This document shows, in pieces, positions 1 through 8,372 of a stretch of DNA of 64,000 nucleotides. Source of the stretch: CAIKZJ01 sp964626015 (GTDB taxonomy: Bacteria; Bacteroidota; Ignavibacteria; Tepidaquicellales; Tepidaquicellaceae); contig CAZVCC010000007.1 of NCBI GenBank assembly GCA_964626015.1, forward strand, positions 34,167 to 98,166. The letters are read 5' to 3'. The first letter of the stretch is position 1. Each line of letters begins with the position of its first letter. Position numbers and translations under genes: made by a program. The notes under the pieces were generated by a model, which was given only the letters and a program-made list of their open reading frames with translations, was not told the origin of the DNA and did no database searches.

Positions 1-2614
1 CACCGCTAGTAAATCCGCTGTAAACAATTACTCCCTGCCCCGATGTTGCAATCCACAATTCATTGTCATACGGGAAAGGTCTTGTCCTAAGCGACCTTAT
101 ATAAGGTATGGTTTGAGACATTGGCGAATATTCCAATCCGGGAAGTTTACGCCAGTTTATTCCGGAATTTGTTGACATATATAACGAACGGAACTTCTCT
201 TCCACGTTGTTTATTTTTCTGCGTCCGGAGACTGCTATTCTTTCGCTTACAACTTCAATCTGTGACGCGTCCACAAAACCTCCTCCAGTGGCTTGCCAGT
301 TTAACCCGCCGTTTGTACTCACAAAAAGTCCACCTTTACGATAATTTGGAGGAGTTGACGGATTCCCCTTTATTGCTAGATATAGTTTACCGTTATTATA
401 TTTTATTGATCCTTCATTTAAATAATCTACCTGTGTGTAATCCGGAAATCCTGCTAAAGAGAATGTTTCTCCATTATTAGAGGATTTAAAAACACCCCCA
501 TTCTCCAGATACAAATATACAATGTGGTTTGTCTTATCATAGGTAATGTTAAACTGTGATATCGTCCTATCACCTAATGTACTGTTGTAAGCAGCCGGTA
601 AGAGCGATTGTGAAAACCTTCCCTCCGTTGTCATTCCTCTGACTGCGCTGGCCCCCGAAAAAGAGCTTTGTGTTACGCTCCTTCCTCCGTTATCAGAATA
701 GAATAATCCTAATGAATTGCTAGTTGGCTGAATTTTACCACTGCTTTGCCCGACAATCATGAGAATTCTGTTCGCTCCACCATAAATTATATTGTTACCC
801 GGACCTACCCAATCTGTTGTAACAAACATTAATCCGTCAGTTATAAACCGGTTGTTATCCGTATAAATGGCAGGTATAGGTGTTACATTATCTGTCCTTG
901 TTATTATTACATCCTGACCTATCTGGCTTCTTTCATATATCATTGCTTTACCATCGCTAATATCAGGATTTCCGCCAATAACGTAACTAATTCCCGGATA
1001 ACCCGGATTGTCCAAACAGCGCGATGCATCTGTCATGTATTCACTATACCAGGACGAGTATATTTGTCTTCTGTCGTAATTCAGAGGTGCAAATGAATGA
1101 CCGTAATTTGAACTCCATCCAAGTACCCAGTCCATTATCGGTATTGTGGCAATTTGATTTCCGGAATTGTTTCTTATAAAACTGATATCATGAGCAACTG
1201 TCATTGATATTCCGTTTACAATATATTTCCATTCGGCAGATTCAAAGCTCGTGTAATTCGAATTATCAATTGTAACATTTTCAGATTTAAAAGCTCCGGC
1301 TCCTCCGCTCGCATACCAGCAGCTCGGATAGTGTGGATTTTGCGTAATGTTGTTTAGACCCGTAAATGGAAATGGTTCTATAGTTGTAGAAAGTTGATGG
1401 CCGGGTAAATTGTGCCCGGATTCGTTGAAATTAAAAACTATTTGTGTGTTTGAATTCTCTTGTTGATAAAACCCACCCCATGTTCCCAAATCTCCTGGTA
1501 TCGTTCCGTAAGATTCTCTTATCGGTCTTCCATACCGTCCTGCGATTAAGTGTGTCTCGTCAATCTGTCCATTGGTCGTTTTTCTTGGAAATATTATCGG
1601 TGAAAAATGCGTGGTTTTTTGAGCAGGATTTACACCCGCATCAAATTCTCCCGTTAAATCATCAAACATAAAATTACCGTTATAAGAGACTCTGGCTATA
1701 CCGAACTGGGATTGTCCATTGCCATCTAAGGTTCCATATGTTAAATAAGCGATTCTGTTTGCATCATTTCCCCACAAAACTATCCTTTTTATATGATGTA
1801 ACACAGTCCCGGAATACAATGATGACCATGTATATCCGTTATTCGTACTTACATAAAGTCCTCCTGTTGTTCCGACCCATATATGGCTGCTTCCCTCTTT
1901 CATAGCAATACTGGTGATAGTATGAGTATTATCCGGATAATTTCTCAGCCACTGCCATGTTAAACCCTCGTCTGTGCTTTTATAAAGAAGAGAGTAACCG
2001 CTCGGTACGGGGGACCCTCCCGCATACATTGGATAGTAATTTCCTTCTTTATTCGGTGAAAAAATTATGCATTCTCCACCAAGTTTTTCATATCCTTCGT
2101 TCACGTTATTATTTCCCTTGAAGACTATACCATTGCCGTCCATCGAATTTGCTAATACCGGAAGCCACGTTGTTCCCCCGTCGGTAGATTTGCGTATATT
2201 TTTGTAAGGATATACATAATTAGCTGCATCATCAACAGTGTTTCCGCATGCCGCAACAATTATGTTTGGGTTCTCTGGGTGTACTGCAAGCCCCTGTACA
2301 GACATTTCCGAAGGAGATAAAGAAACTCCATTCGCACCAAACTCCCAATAAAAAGTTGATACGTATGTCCAGTTTTCACCGTTATTAGAGCTTCTGTAAA
2401 TGCCCCCCATGTCGGTTCGGGCGTACAGTATGTATTGGTTTAACGGTGGGAAAGTTATGTTTTTATATGGTGCTGGATATATTTCTGTAATCCAGCCCCC
2501 TCCTTCAAAGTTCAGGTATCTGAACCTGTCCCGGACAGAACCGGCAGAGAAAGATTCGTTTAAAGCGTGAAATATTAAGAAAAGAAAAATAACCGAATAG
2601 AGTACCTTTTTCAT
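1..2614 (-). CDS. Secreted GH74-like beta-propeller protein, 3' end cut by window edge
   Basis: Reading the minus strand from the ATG at 2614 gives 871 uninterrupted codons that run off the left edge, so the C-terminus is missing. Residues 1-24 look like a signal peptide. Residues about 38-82 resemble the start of GH74 xyloglucanases: a glycine-rich WITEIY stretch, then YARTDMGGIYRS at 64-75. D68 sits where GH74 enzymes have their catalytic base. Many later segments carry the SSNNGENW / STDGGTTW pattern of BNR/sortilin-type propeller blades. Where GH74 usually has an LGD-GGF acid motif I read LGWSSNYGH (nt about 1105-1135), so the second catalytic Asp is not obvious and xyloglucanase activity is uncertain. 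A T9SS domain may lie beyond the edge. It lies 148 bp downstream of the minus-strand gene that starts at 4817; both encode secreted propellers. Confidence 0.8.
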   Translation of the reverse strand, partial: MKKVLYSVIFLFLIFHALNESFSAGSVRDRFRYLNFEGGGWITEIYPAPYKNITFPPLNQYILYARTDMGGIYRSSNNGENWTYVSTFYWEFGANGVSLSPSEMSVQGLAVHPENPNIIVAACGNTVDDAANYVYPYKNIRKSTDGGTTWLPVLANSMDGNGIVFKGNNNVNEGYEKLGGECIIFSPNKEGNYYPMYAGGSPVPSGYSLLYKSTDEGLTWQWLRNYPDNTHTITSIAMKEGSSHIWVGTTGGLYVSTNNGYTWSSLYSGTVLHHIKRIVLWGNDANRIAYLTYGTLDGNGQSQFGIARVSYNGNFMFDDLTGEFDAGVNPAQKTTHFSPIIFPRKTTNGQIDETHLIAGRYGRPIRESYGTIPGDLGTWGGFYQQENSNTQIVFNFNESGHNLPGHQLSTTIEPFPFTGLNNITQNPHYPSCWYASGGAGAFKSENVTIDNSNYTSFESAEWKYIVNGISMTVAHDISFIRNNSGNQIATIPIMDWVLGWSSNYGHSFAPLNYDRRQIYSSWYSEYMTDASRCLDNPGYPGISYVIGGNPDISDGKAMIYERSQIGQDVIITRTDNVTPIPAIYTDNNRFITDGLMFVTTDWVGPGNNIIYGGANRILMIVGQSSGKIQPTSNSLGLFYSDNGGRSVTQSSFSGASAVRGMTTEGRFSQSLLPAAYNSTLGDRTISQFNITYDKTNHIVYLYLENGGVFKSSNNGETFSLAGFPDYTQVDYLNEGSIKYNNGKLYLAIKGNPSTPPNYRKGGLFVSTNGGLNWQATGGGFVDASQIEVVSERIAVSGRRKINNVEEKFRSLYMSTNSGINWRKLPGLEYSPMSQTIPYIRSLRTRPFPYDNELWIATSGQGVIVYSGFTSG

Positions 2615-2762
2615 ACATCCCCCTGTATTTTGTACTTTGAATTATTAAAGATATTTTAATCAATTGTCGAGACAAATAAATTTCTTAAAAATATTCTTTC
2701 TATTTTGGAGATCTTACACACCGATATTATTACCGGTAACAGCTATTAACACCTTTATATGT

Positions 2763-4817
2763 TTATTTTATTAAATGCATTTTCCTCGTCGTTGAAAAAT
2801 TACCAGCTGTAAGTCTATAAAAATACACTCCGCTGCTTAGACCAGCACCATTGAACGTAACACTGTGCGTGCCTGCCAGCATGCGTCCATTCACAAGTGT
2901 TTCCACCTCTCTTCCCCGTAAATCATAGACCCTTATCACAACATCGCTAACAACTGATAAATGATAACTGATTACTGTTCTTGGGTTGAACGGATTCGGG
3001 TAGTTCTGCGATAATGTGTATTTTTCCGTAACATTCTCTGTAATGTTTTGTACTCCGACGAATTCAGTTACCGCCCTTCTCCATACACCCTGCTCGCTGG
3101 TTCCTGCGTATATATATCCGTTTTTCTCATGAAAAGATTTGATGTTTTTGTCCAACAATCCTTCATTCTTTGATTCCCAAGTTAGTCCGTAATTGCTGGT
3201 TACGTAAATCCCCGCTGAGTCTGTACTAATTAACACATAGCTTCCGTAATTATAAATTGAATTAATTGATGTTTCCGGTAATCCGTTATTTCTTTCAATC
3301 CAGTTTAAACCATCGTCGAAGGAAACATAGATCCCATGGTTTTTCACTCCCGCATAAAGATTTTGCGAATCGCAATATAAATAATCCACTACTGGTAGTC
3401 CCGCTGAATCAGGCAGTCCGTTATCGCACTGTACCCAGTTTTGTCCATTATTTGTTGTCATTCTTATTCCGTGATATCCGCCGCTATATAATTTATTACC
3501 CTTTTTACAAACGGTCGTTGACATAGCAACCCCCGGAGAAATAAAATCCCAGCTGATACCATTATTTGAGGAAATTGAGATACTTCCCAAGGCGGCTGCA
3601 TATACTGTATTTCCATCAGCAAAAAATTGATAAATAACAGAACCGGAATTTACATTAACCCAGTTATTCCCGAAATCAGTTGAATAATAGGCTCCCCATG
3701 AAGGGTTTGGATGCGAAGTTCCAGCTATTAATACATTATTAATTGACGTCGCACAAGTAACCTGTTTATTTGTTAATCCGTTGGATTTAACCGTCCATTC
3801 GGTTCCGCCGTTTGTAGAAATACATATTCCTTTATTCGGTACTGCAGCAATCAAATTATTTCCGTAAGATGATATATCATTTACAGCATAATTATATAAT
3901 CCCTTGCTAATCTTTGTCCAAGTGTTTCCGCTGCTTGTTACCGAAAACACACCTTCTCCTCCTCCCAATCCGGCAAATACTTTCACACCGTTCGACGTTA
4001 TTGAGTTTACGTTCAGGCTTGAAAGTCCGTTATTAATTGACACCCAGTTCAGCCCGTGATTTGTGGAACGATATACACCCCCATTTATTACACCCGCATA
4101 TAAGTTTTCTCCAATCTTTGCAATTTCAATTACATCATAATCAGGTATATCGCCTACAATGTCTGTCCATGTCTGACCATTATCGGAGGATTCAAAAATT
4201 GTTAATGTTGTTGTAGCGTACATATAACTACCGCTCTTGCTCAGATGATACGCCCAAAGATTGCAGTCTATCCAATCAATTCCGTAATTTGTTGAACGGA
4301 ACACACCGTGGCTTGAGGGCTTTGAAACAAATACCAAGCTGTCATAAGCTATAATAGAATTAATCATACCGGCAGGAGCATTGTTTAATAGTTCCCAGTT
4401 ATCTCCTGAATTAGTAGATCTAAATATTGCAGACTGTGTTCCCGCGTAAACATAATTTTCCGTAGCAGTTATTAATCCAACATACAGACTTGACATTCCG
4501 GAGTTTACCTGCTCCCAGCTAATTCCATAATTCGTCGAGCGAAAAACACCTCCTCCATATGTGGCTATATAAACCTTATTCCTGGCTATAGCAACCGAAG
4601 TTACATTAAAATTTGTAATTCCGTTTTTTAGTAGAGCCCAGTCAGTTCCGCTGTTAGAAGAGTAAAATAATCCGCCTCCAGTTGCTGCGAATAAATTGCT
4701 TCCATCTGATGCGATTTTCTTTATGCTTGCTCCATCTATTCCCGTGTTAACCGGTACCCATTGGGCACTTGCATTGGTTGTTATCAAAAATATTAGAATA
4801 AGGAGAACCTGTTTCAT
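2763..4817 (-). CDS. Secreted BNR/YCF48-type beta-propeller protein with T9SS sorting domain
   Basis: This 684-residue protein has a clear signal peptide (hydrophobic residues 3-18, ending ASA). Its body is a long series of about 40-45-residue repeats with the pattern YRSTNxGxNW followed by a VYAG strand, as in sortilin/YCF48-like propellers. From about residue 600 it ends in a type IX secretion sorting domain: SQNYPNPFNPRT, a VYDLRGREV strand, GxHxVTFNGAGLSSGVYFY and a basic terminal KMHLIK. It should be exported by Sec, cross the outer membrane by T9SS and be anchored or released. No catalytic motif was recognised, so adhesion or a structural role is as likely as enzymatic activity. It may share a transcript with the GH74-like gene downstream. 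Confidence 0.85.
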   Translation of the reverse strand: MKQVLLILIFLITTNASAQWVPVNTGIDGASIKKIASDGSNLFAATGGGLFYSSNSGTDWALLKNGITNFNVTSVAIARNKVYIATYGGGVFRSTNYGISWEQVNSGMSSLYVGLITATENYVYAGTQSAIFRSTNSGDNWELLNNAPAGMINSIIAYDSLVFVSKPSSHGVFRSTNYGIDWIDCNLWAYHLSKSGSYMYATTTLTIFESSDNGQTWTDIVGDIPDYDVIEIAKIGENLYAGVINGGVYRSTNHGLNWVSINNGLSSLNVNSITSNGVKVFAGLGGGEGVFSVTSSGNTWTKISKGLYNYAVNDISSYGNNLIAAVPNKGICISTNGGTEWTVKSNGLTNKQVTCATSINNVLIAGTSHPNPSWGAYYSTDFGNNWVNVNSGSVIYQFFADGNTVYAAALGSISISSNNGISWDFISPGVAMSTTVCKKGNKLYSGGYHGIRMTTNNGQNWVQCDNGLPDSAGLPVVDYLYCDSQNLYAGVKNHGIYVSFDDGLNWIERNNGLPETSINSIYNYGSYVLISTDSAGIYVTSNYGLTWESKNEGLLDKNIKSFHEKNGYIYAGTSEQGVWRRAVTEFVGVQNITENVTEKYTLSQNYPNPFNPRTVISYHLSVVSDVVIRVYDLRGREVETLVNGRMLAGTHSVTFNGAGLSSGVYFYRLTAGNFSTTRKMHLIK

Positions 4818-4913
4818 ATTTAACTCCTTAATTGATTTATAAAATAGACCTTGAAGGCATTTTTTGTTGAATTGCCGCGGAAAAATTCTGTGAATTGTTT
4901 AATAAACATATAC

Positions 4914-4935
4914 AACATAATTTTAAAATTATGTT
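4914..4935. promoter_or_regulatory. 22-bp perfect AT-rich palindrome in a 345-bp gap
   Basis: AACATAATTTT is followed directly by its exact reverse complement. It lies about 97 bp upstream of the minus-strand gene that starts at 4817, and 228 bp downstream of the Lon/LamG operon. It could be an operator or part of a terminator; the sequence alone does not decide. Nothing else recognisable was seen in the gap 4818-5162, which is strongly AT-rich. Confidence 0.3.
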
Positions 4936-5162
4936 TCATATTATAAACAATGTCGCTTGATGTGGTGTAATAAACCATTAAAGATTATCACCCTAATAAT
5001 ACAAATTTATATAACATTTATCCCTACTTTTGTTTTTCTCCCAAAATCGGTAGGTAAACTTTATATATCATTATGTAAAAATATATCTTTATTCGATATT
5101 AAACAAGTGAAATCTTAGTTTGTCGATTTCTGATTAAGAAATATAATATATTCTACGTCTTT

Positions 5163-8100
5163 TCATCTCTTCCATTCTACCTCTTCTTTTACAAACTCAA
5201 ACGGTTCTATCATTAGCAATGGCAGACCTGATACATTATCATAAGCGAGTTCTTTATCCGTATTCTCAAAGTCCCAGTCTGCAAGCAGCCCCTTTCGACT
5301 GTCCGAATATAGTTCGTTAGACAATAGTGGACGATTATATATTCTTATGTTGTCTATGTTGTAAGGAACATTCTGGAAAAATCTTGTCGCCCCAAAATAA
5401 TTTTGTATGCCAAATGATATTCCCATGTAGTTCTGCGCAATATCCTGAAGGAATATATTCTCAAAATTTCTTACGAGCCGATTGTTTATATAAAAGTACA
5501 TATCGCTTCTTTCGATGTCGTATGTTATCGTGTACCTGTTCCACTCCGAGGGGTGTTCAAATTTATAATATTCAACAACAGAGCTTCCGTTGTAAACATT
5601 TAACACCCAAATCCTTATGGTATCAGAAAAACCCGAATACAAAATATCTAAGCCGGGTCTATTAATGAAAAAAGGCACGGGAATAATATCTTTAAGATTA
5701 TGTTTTATGAATTTCTCTGCCTTTACATCGCACTGAAGTGTAAACGAAGACTTCTTTCCGAATAGGTCTTTATTAAGTCTTGAAAATCCGTATGTACTGC
5801 TGAAAACTGTATTGCCTGACGTCTCCTGCTGCCCGCTATTTTCTTGCCCGCTGCCGGTTAAACGCTGAACGCTGTTTTTAAAAGGCTGCGTTGTATCTAT
5901 TGCTCTCGCAATTCCCCCGTACAATCTCGGCCAGAAATCATTTGGTGATTGGTCATAGATTCTTTTCGGTGTAGCATCTTCAAAATTGTATCCAGCTAGC
6001 AGGTGTTCTTTTCCGAAATCTGTATTGTACCTGTTTTCAATGAAATCTTTTGAAGAAATTTTCTTGTTGTATATTTTGAATTCATCAAGATAATACTTCA
6101 GGTGTAAAGTAAACGTTTCTAAACCGTTTTTATCATCCGGCCTTGTCATTCCCCAGAAAATATAATCGTTTATTATTCTTAAAGAATTTTTAGGAAAATA
6201 CATCAGAGTGTCGGTATCGTTTAAAACAAACGAAACAGTCGAATCTGTTAACGAAAAAGCAATAAAATTCCACTCGTTCATGTTTAATCCGGGACCTATT
6301 TTAAGTCCTGTTCCTAACAGTTCATTCGATTTATTTCCGGTTATGTGTAGAACAAGCCTGTTGTATCCTTCGCAGGAAAGTTGCAGTTTGTTTTTTGAAA
6401 GCGGATTGTTGTCTATCTGTATAATGTTTGAATAAAACGATGAATCTCTCCAGTACGGCTTTATCCAGAAAGATATAGATGTGCCGCTTTTTACAAGGTT
6501 AGTGTTAGGCTCGAGCAAAAGGTTGTCATCTTTCTGTTCAAATTTCATGCAGTATCCATTGTTATATCGCTTTGCTTCACCTTTTAGGTATAAAGTTTTC
6601 CGCAGTTTTGTTTCGTTGTTTTCAAAGACCAGTTCGGCACTTTTCTTTCCTTCCGATTTTGTAGGAACAAACTTTACGTATATTGGCTGTGAGATGTCAG
6701 GCGCAATTACGGGCGGTGCTTCGGGCTGTTCATTCTTATATAAATATGTTATCTGAAACTCGTCCTTATCTTCTCCTTCGATAAATATTTTAAATTCCTC
6801 TTTTTCTCTTGCGTTGTTCCAGAATTCCAGAAGCGGATACCACTGGTCTCCTATCGCAACGTCTCCAAAGTTAATCGTATCCCCGCCATAATAGTCTGCG
6901 TTCTTAAATATCCAGCCCGTCTCTTTTTCGGGTCCGCCTGCTCCGTCAGGCGTGTATATTAAGTACATTTCGCTTTCGGTTTTTGGCAGCGGTTTTATGT
7001 CCTTCGGTAAAAAATTCTTAGAAAGAAATACAGTTGCGATAATTACTAGAGCAAGCAAAGAAACAGCACTTATTATTTTGTGTTTTTCGATGTGTAAGCG
7101 AGTGAAGTCATAGAGACTAAGGACTTCTTTTTTTACAACGTCATTATTTTCAAAGATCTCACTGATGTTTTCAACACCGATTACATAAATTTCTTTTGTT
7201 GGATATTGCCGCCTTAGTTCTTCGCACGCTTTTACGGCTTCGTTAAGTTTTTCTTTCGGAACAAAGCAGTACTTTACCCACGAGAAGAATGCTGCTTCTA
7301 TTTTGTCCTTTATTGATTCACTGCTTACTTTAAGCACCCTTCCCGTTTCATCAACGGAGCCGGTAAAAGCCGCAGCATTACTTATAGAATACCGTATTCT
7401 GTTGTTTGAAAAGGAGAAATAATTGCAGGTGCATATAATCGCCGCACCGAGACCAAGAGAGGAGCCTTTGTACACTCCTTTTATGTTCTGAAAGCGGAGG
7501 TTCCTTTTCAGGTGTGTACCCGGCGTTTTTCCCGAGAGGTTTTTTATTTCTGCGTTTGCGGACATGCTGATTTTCTTGAAGGTTAGTTCAAGTTCGGAAT
7601 CTTCAAAGTCGGTGATATTCTCAAATTCAACAGGTTCTTCGGTGTATGATTTTTTTCTACTAGTACTGCACAGGAGGTTTTGTATTATTCCTCCTGAAAA
7701 TCCAGATTCTTTGCTTTCGTGTTCAACGAGAAGAATGTTGATGATGGAGTCTGAGAACGAATTCAATCTTTCGAATTCATTCTTTATTTCTGTCAGGATT
7801 TCATAGGCTTTTGTTTCTTTGTAGATTTCAGGATTTACGAGAGCGTATTTTAAGGGCTGACCCGTTTTGCCTGTCTTTCCCGGAAAACCGGCAGATGGCA
7901 GCTGGTTTAGTTCTTTTGGTTGAACATTTTCATAAGCAGGGGGAGGATTGTAATAATTTTCCTTATCTTTAAGTATTGAATTAAGTACAGCCAGCCCGTC
8001 TTCATATTTACCGATATAAAAATATATTTTCAAAAGCTGCATATTCAATATATCGATTGCCTTTTCTATTTGTACAAGAATCAGGTCTCCTCCCTTGCTA

Positions 8101-8366
8101 TGCGAAAACTCCTTCCTCGATTCATTAAGTAAATGCTTAGCCGCATTGAGTTTGTCAGGACCGATAAAGTTAATATCGCCTTTAAGGATTACGTCTATAA
8201 GATAATAAAGGAAATCTTTAAAAAGCACAAAAGGCGGAGATGAGTTAAATATCTTTTCGTATTCCATTACAAACGAAAGTATCAGATTTAACTTTTTTCT
8301 TCCCGAGGAACTAACCGATAACAAAGCATGTGTCTTTTTATATGATAAAATTATTTTTCTAATCAT
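5163..8366 (-). CDS. Lon-like protease domain / TM / Ig-like / double LamG-like membrane protein, paralogue 2
   Basis: Last gene of a four-gene minus-strand operon, 6 bp after the stop of its paralogue. Of 1067 residues, 1-200 are helical with TPR-like character. Residues about 205-410 resemble the proteolytic domain of Lon (S16): YKGSSLGLG at 299-307 aligns with Lon DGPSAG, placing Ser303 at the nucleophile. AAAFTGSVDETGRVLKV (331-347) matches Lon MTGEITLRGRVLPI, and SIKDKIEAAF (351-360) matches LKEKLLAA, placing Lys353 at the general base. One membrane helix follows (about 431-449). Then come an Ig-like region beginning INFGDVAIGDQW, a LamG-like jellyroll (SFWIKPYWRD, MNEWNFIAF, DEFKIYNKKI) and a second near the C-terminus ending LLADWDFENTDKELAYDN. 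No AAA+ module is present. The likely topology is a cytoplasmic protease domain and an external lectin-like part. The function is unknown; domain calls are by eye. Confidence 0.85.
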   Translation of the reverse strand: MIRKIILSYKKTHALLSVSSSGRKKLNLILSFVMEYEKIFNSSPPFVLFKDFLYYLIDVILKGDINFIGPDKLNAAKHLLNESRKEFSHSKGGDLILVQIEKAIDILNMQLLKIYFYIGKYEDGLAVLNSILKDKENYYNPPPAYENVQPKELNQLPSAGFPGKTGKTGQPLKYALVNPEIYKETKAYEILTEIKNEFERLNSFSDSIINILLVEHESKESGFSGGIIQNLLCSTSRKKSYTEEPVEFENITDFEDSELELTFKKISMSANAEIKNLSGKTPGTHLKRNLRFQNIKGVYKGSSLGLGAAIICTCNYFSFSNNRIRYSISNAAAFTGSVDETGRVLKVSSESIKDKIEAAFFSWVKYCFVPKEKLNEAVKACEELRRQYPTKEIYVIGVENISEIFENNDVVKKEVLSLYDFTRLHIEKHKIISAVSLLALVIIATVFLSKNFLPKDIKPLPKTESEMYLIYTPDGAGGPEKETGWIFKNADYYGGDTINFGDVAIGDQWYPLLEFWNNAREKEEFKIFIEGEDKDEFQITYLYKNEQPEAPPVIAPDISQPIYVKFVPTKSEGKKSAELVFENNETKLRKTLYLKGEAKRYNNGYCMKFEQKDDNLLLEPNTNLVKSGTSISFWIKPYWRDSSFYSNIIQIDNNPLSKNKLQLSCEGYNRLVLHITGNKSNELLGTGLKIGPGLNMNEWNFIAFSLTDSTVSFVLNDTDTLMYFPKNSLRIINDYIFWGMTRPDDKNGLETFTLHLKYYLDEFKIYNKKISSKDFIENRYNTDFGKEHLLAGYNFEDATPKRIYDQSPNDFWPRLYGGIARAIDTTQPFKNSVQRLTGSGQENSGQQETSGNTVFSSTYGFSRLNKDLFGKKSSFTLQCDVKAEKFIKHNLKDIIPVPFFINRPGLDILYSGFSDTIRIWVLNVYNGSSVVEYYKFEHPSEWNRYTITYDIERSDMYFYINNRLVRNFENIFLQDIAQNYMGISFGIQNYFGATRFFQNVPYNIDNIRIYNRPLLSNELYSDSRKGLLADWDFENTDKELAYDNVSGLPLLMIEPFEFVKEEVEWKR
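5821..5876 (-). repeat. Dispersed GC-rich repeat inside the coding sequence
   Basis: On the minus strand this reads AACAGCGTTCAGCG followed by several AGCGGGCAG-like units, encoding the low-complexity GSGQENSGQQETSG linker. The paralogue in the next gene lacks this stretch at the equivalent place, although the flanks align (QPFK before, NTVF and SSSFT after). The same ACAGCGTTCAGC word occurs between genes at 25503-25514, and GCGGACAGCG units occur inside another gene at about 23201-23320. It looks like an in-frame repeat insertion. Confidence 0.5.
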
Positions 8367-8372
8367 AGCGCA

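Noticed and set aside
121..480. 119-codon plus-strand ORF near the left edge
   Set aside because: It lies opposite the open, well-supported GH74-like coding frame on the minus strand, and has no family features.
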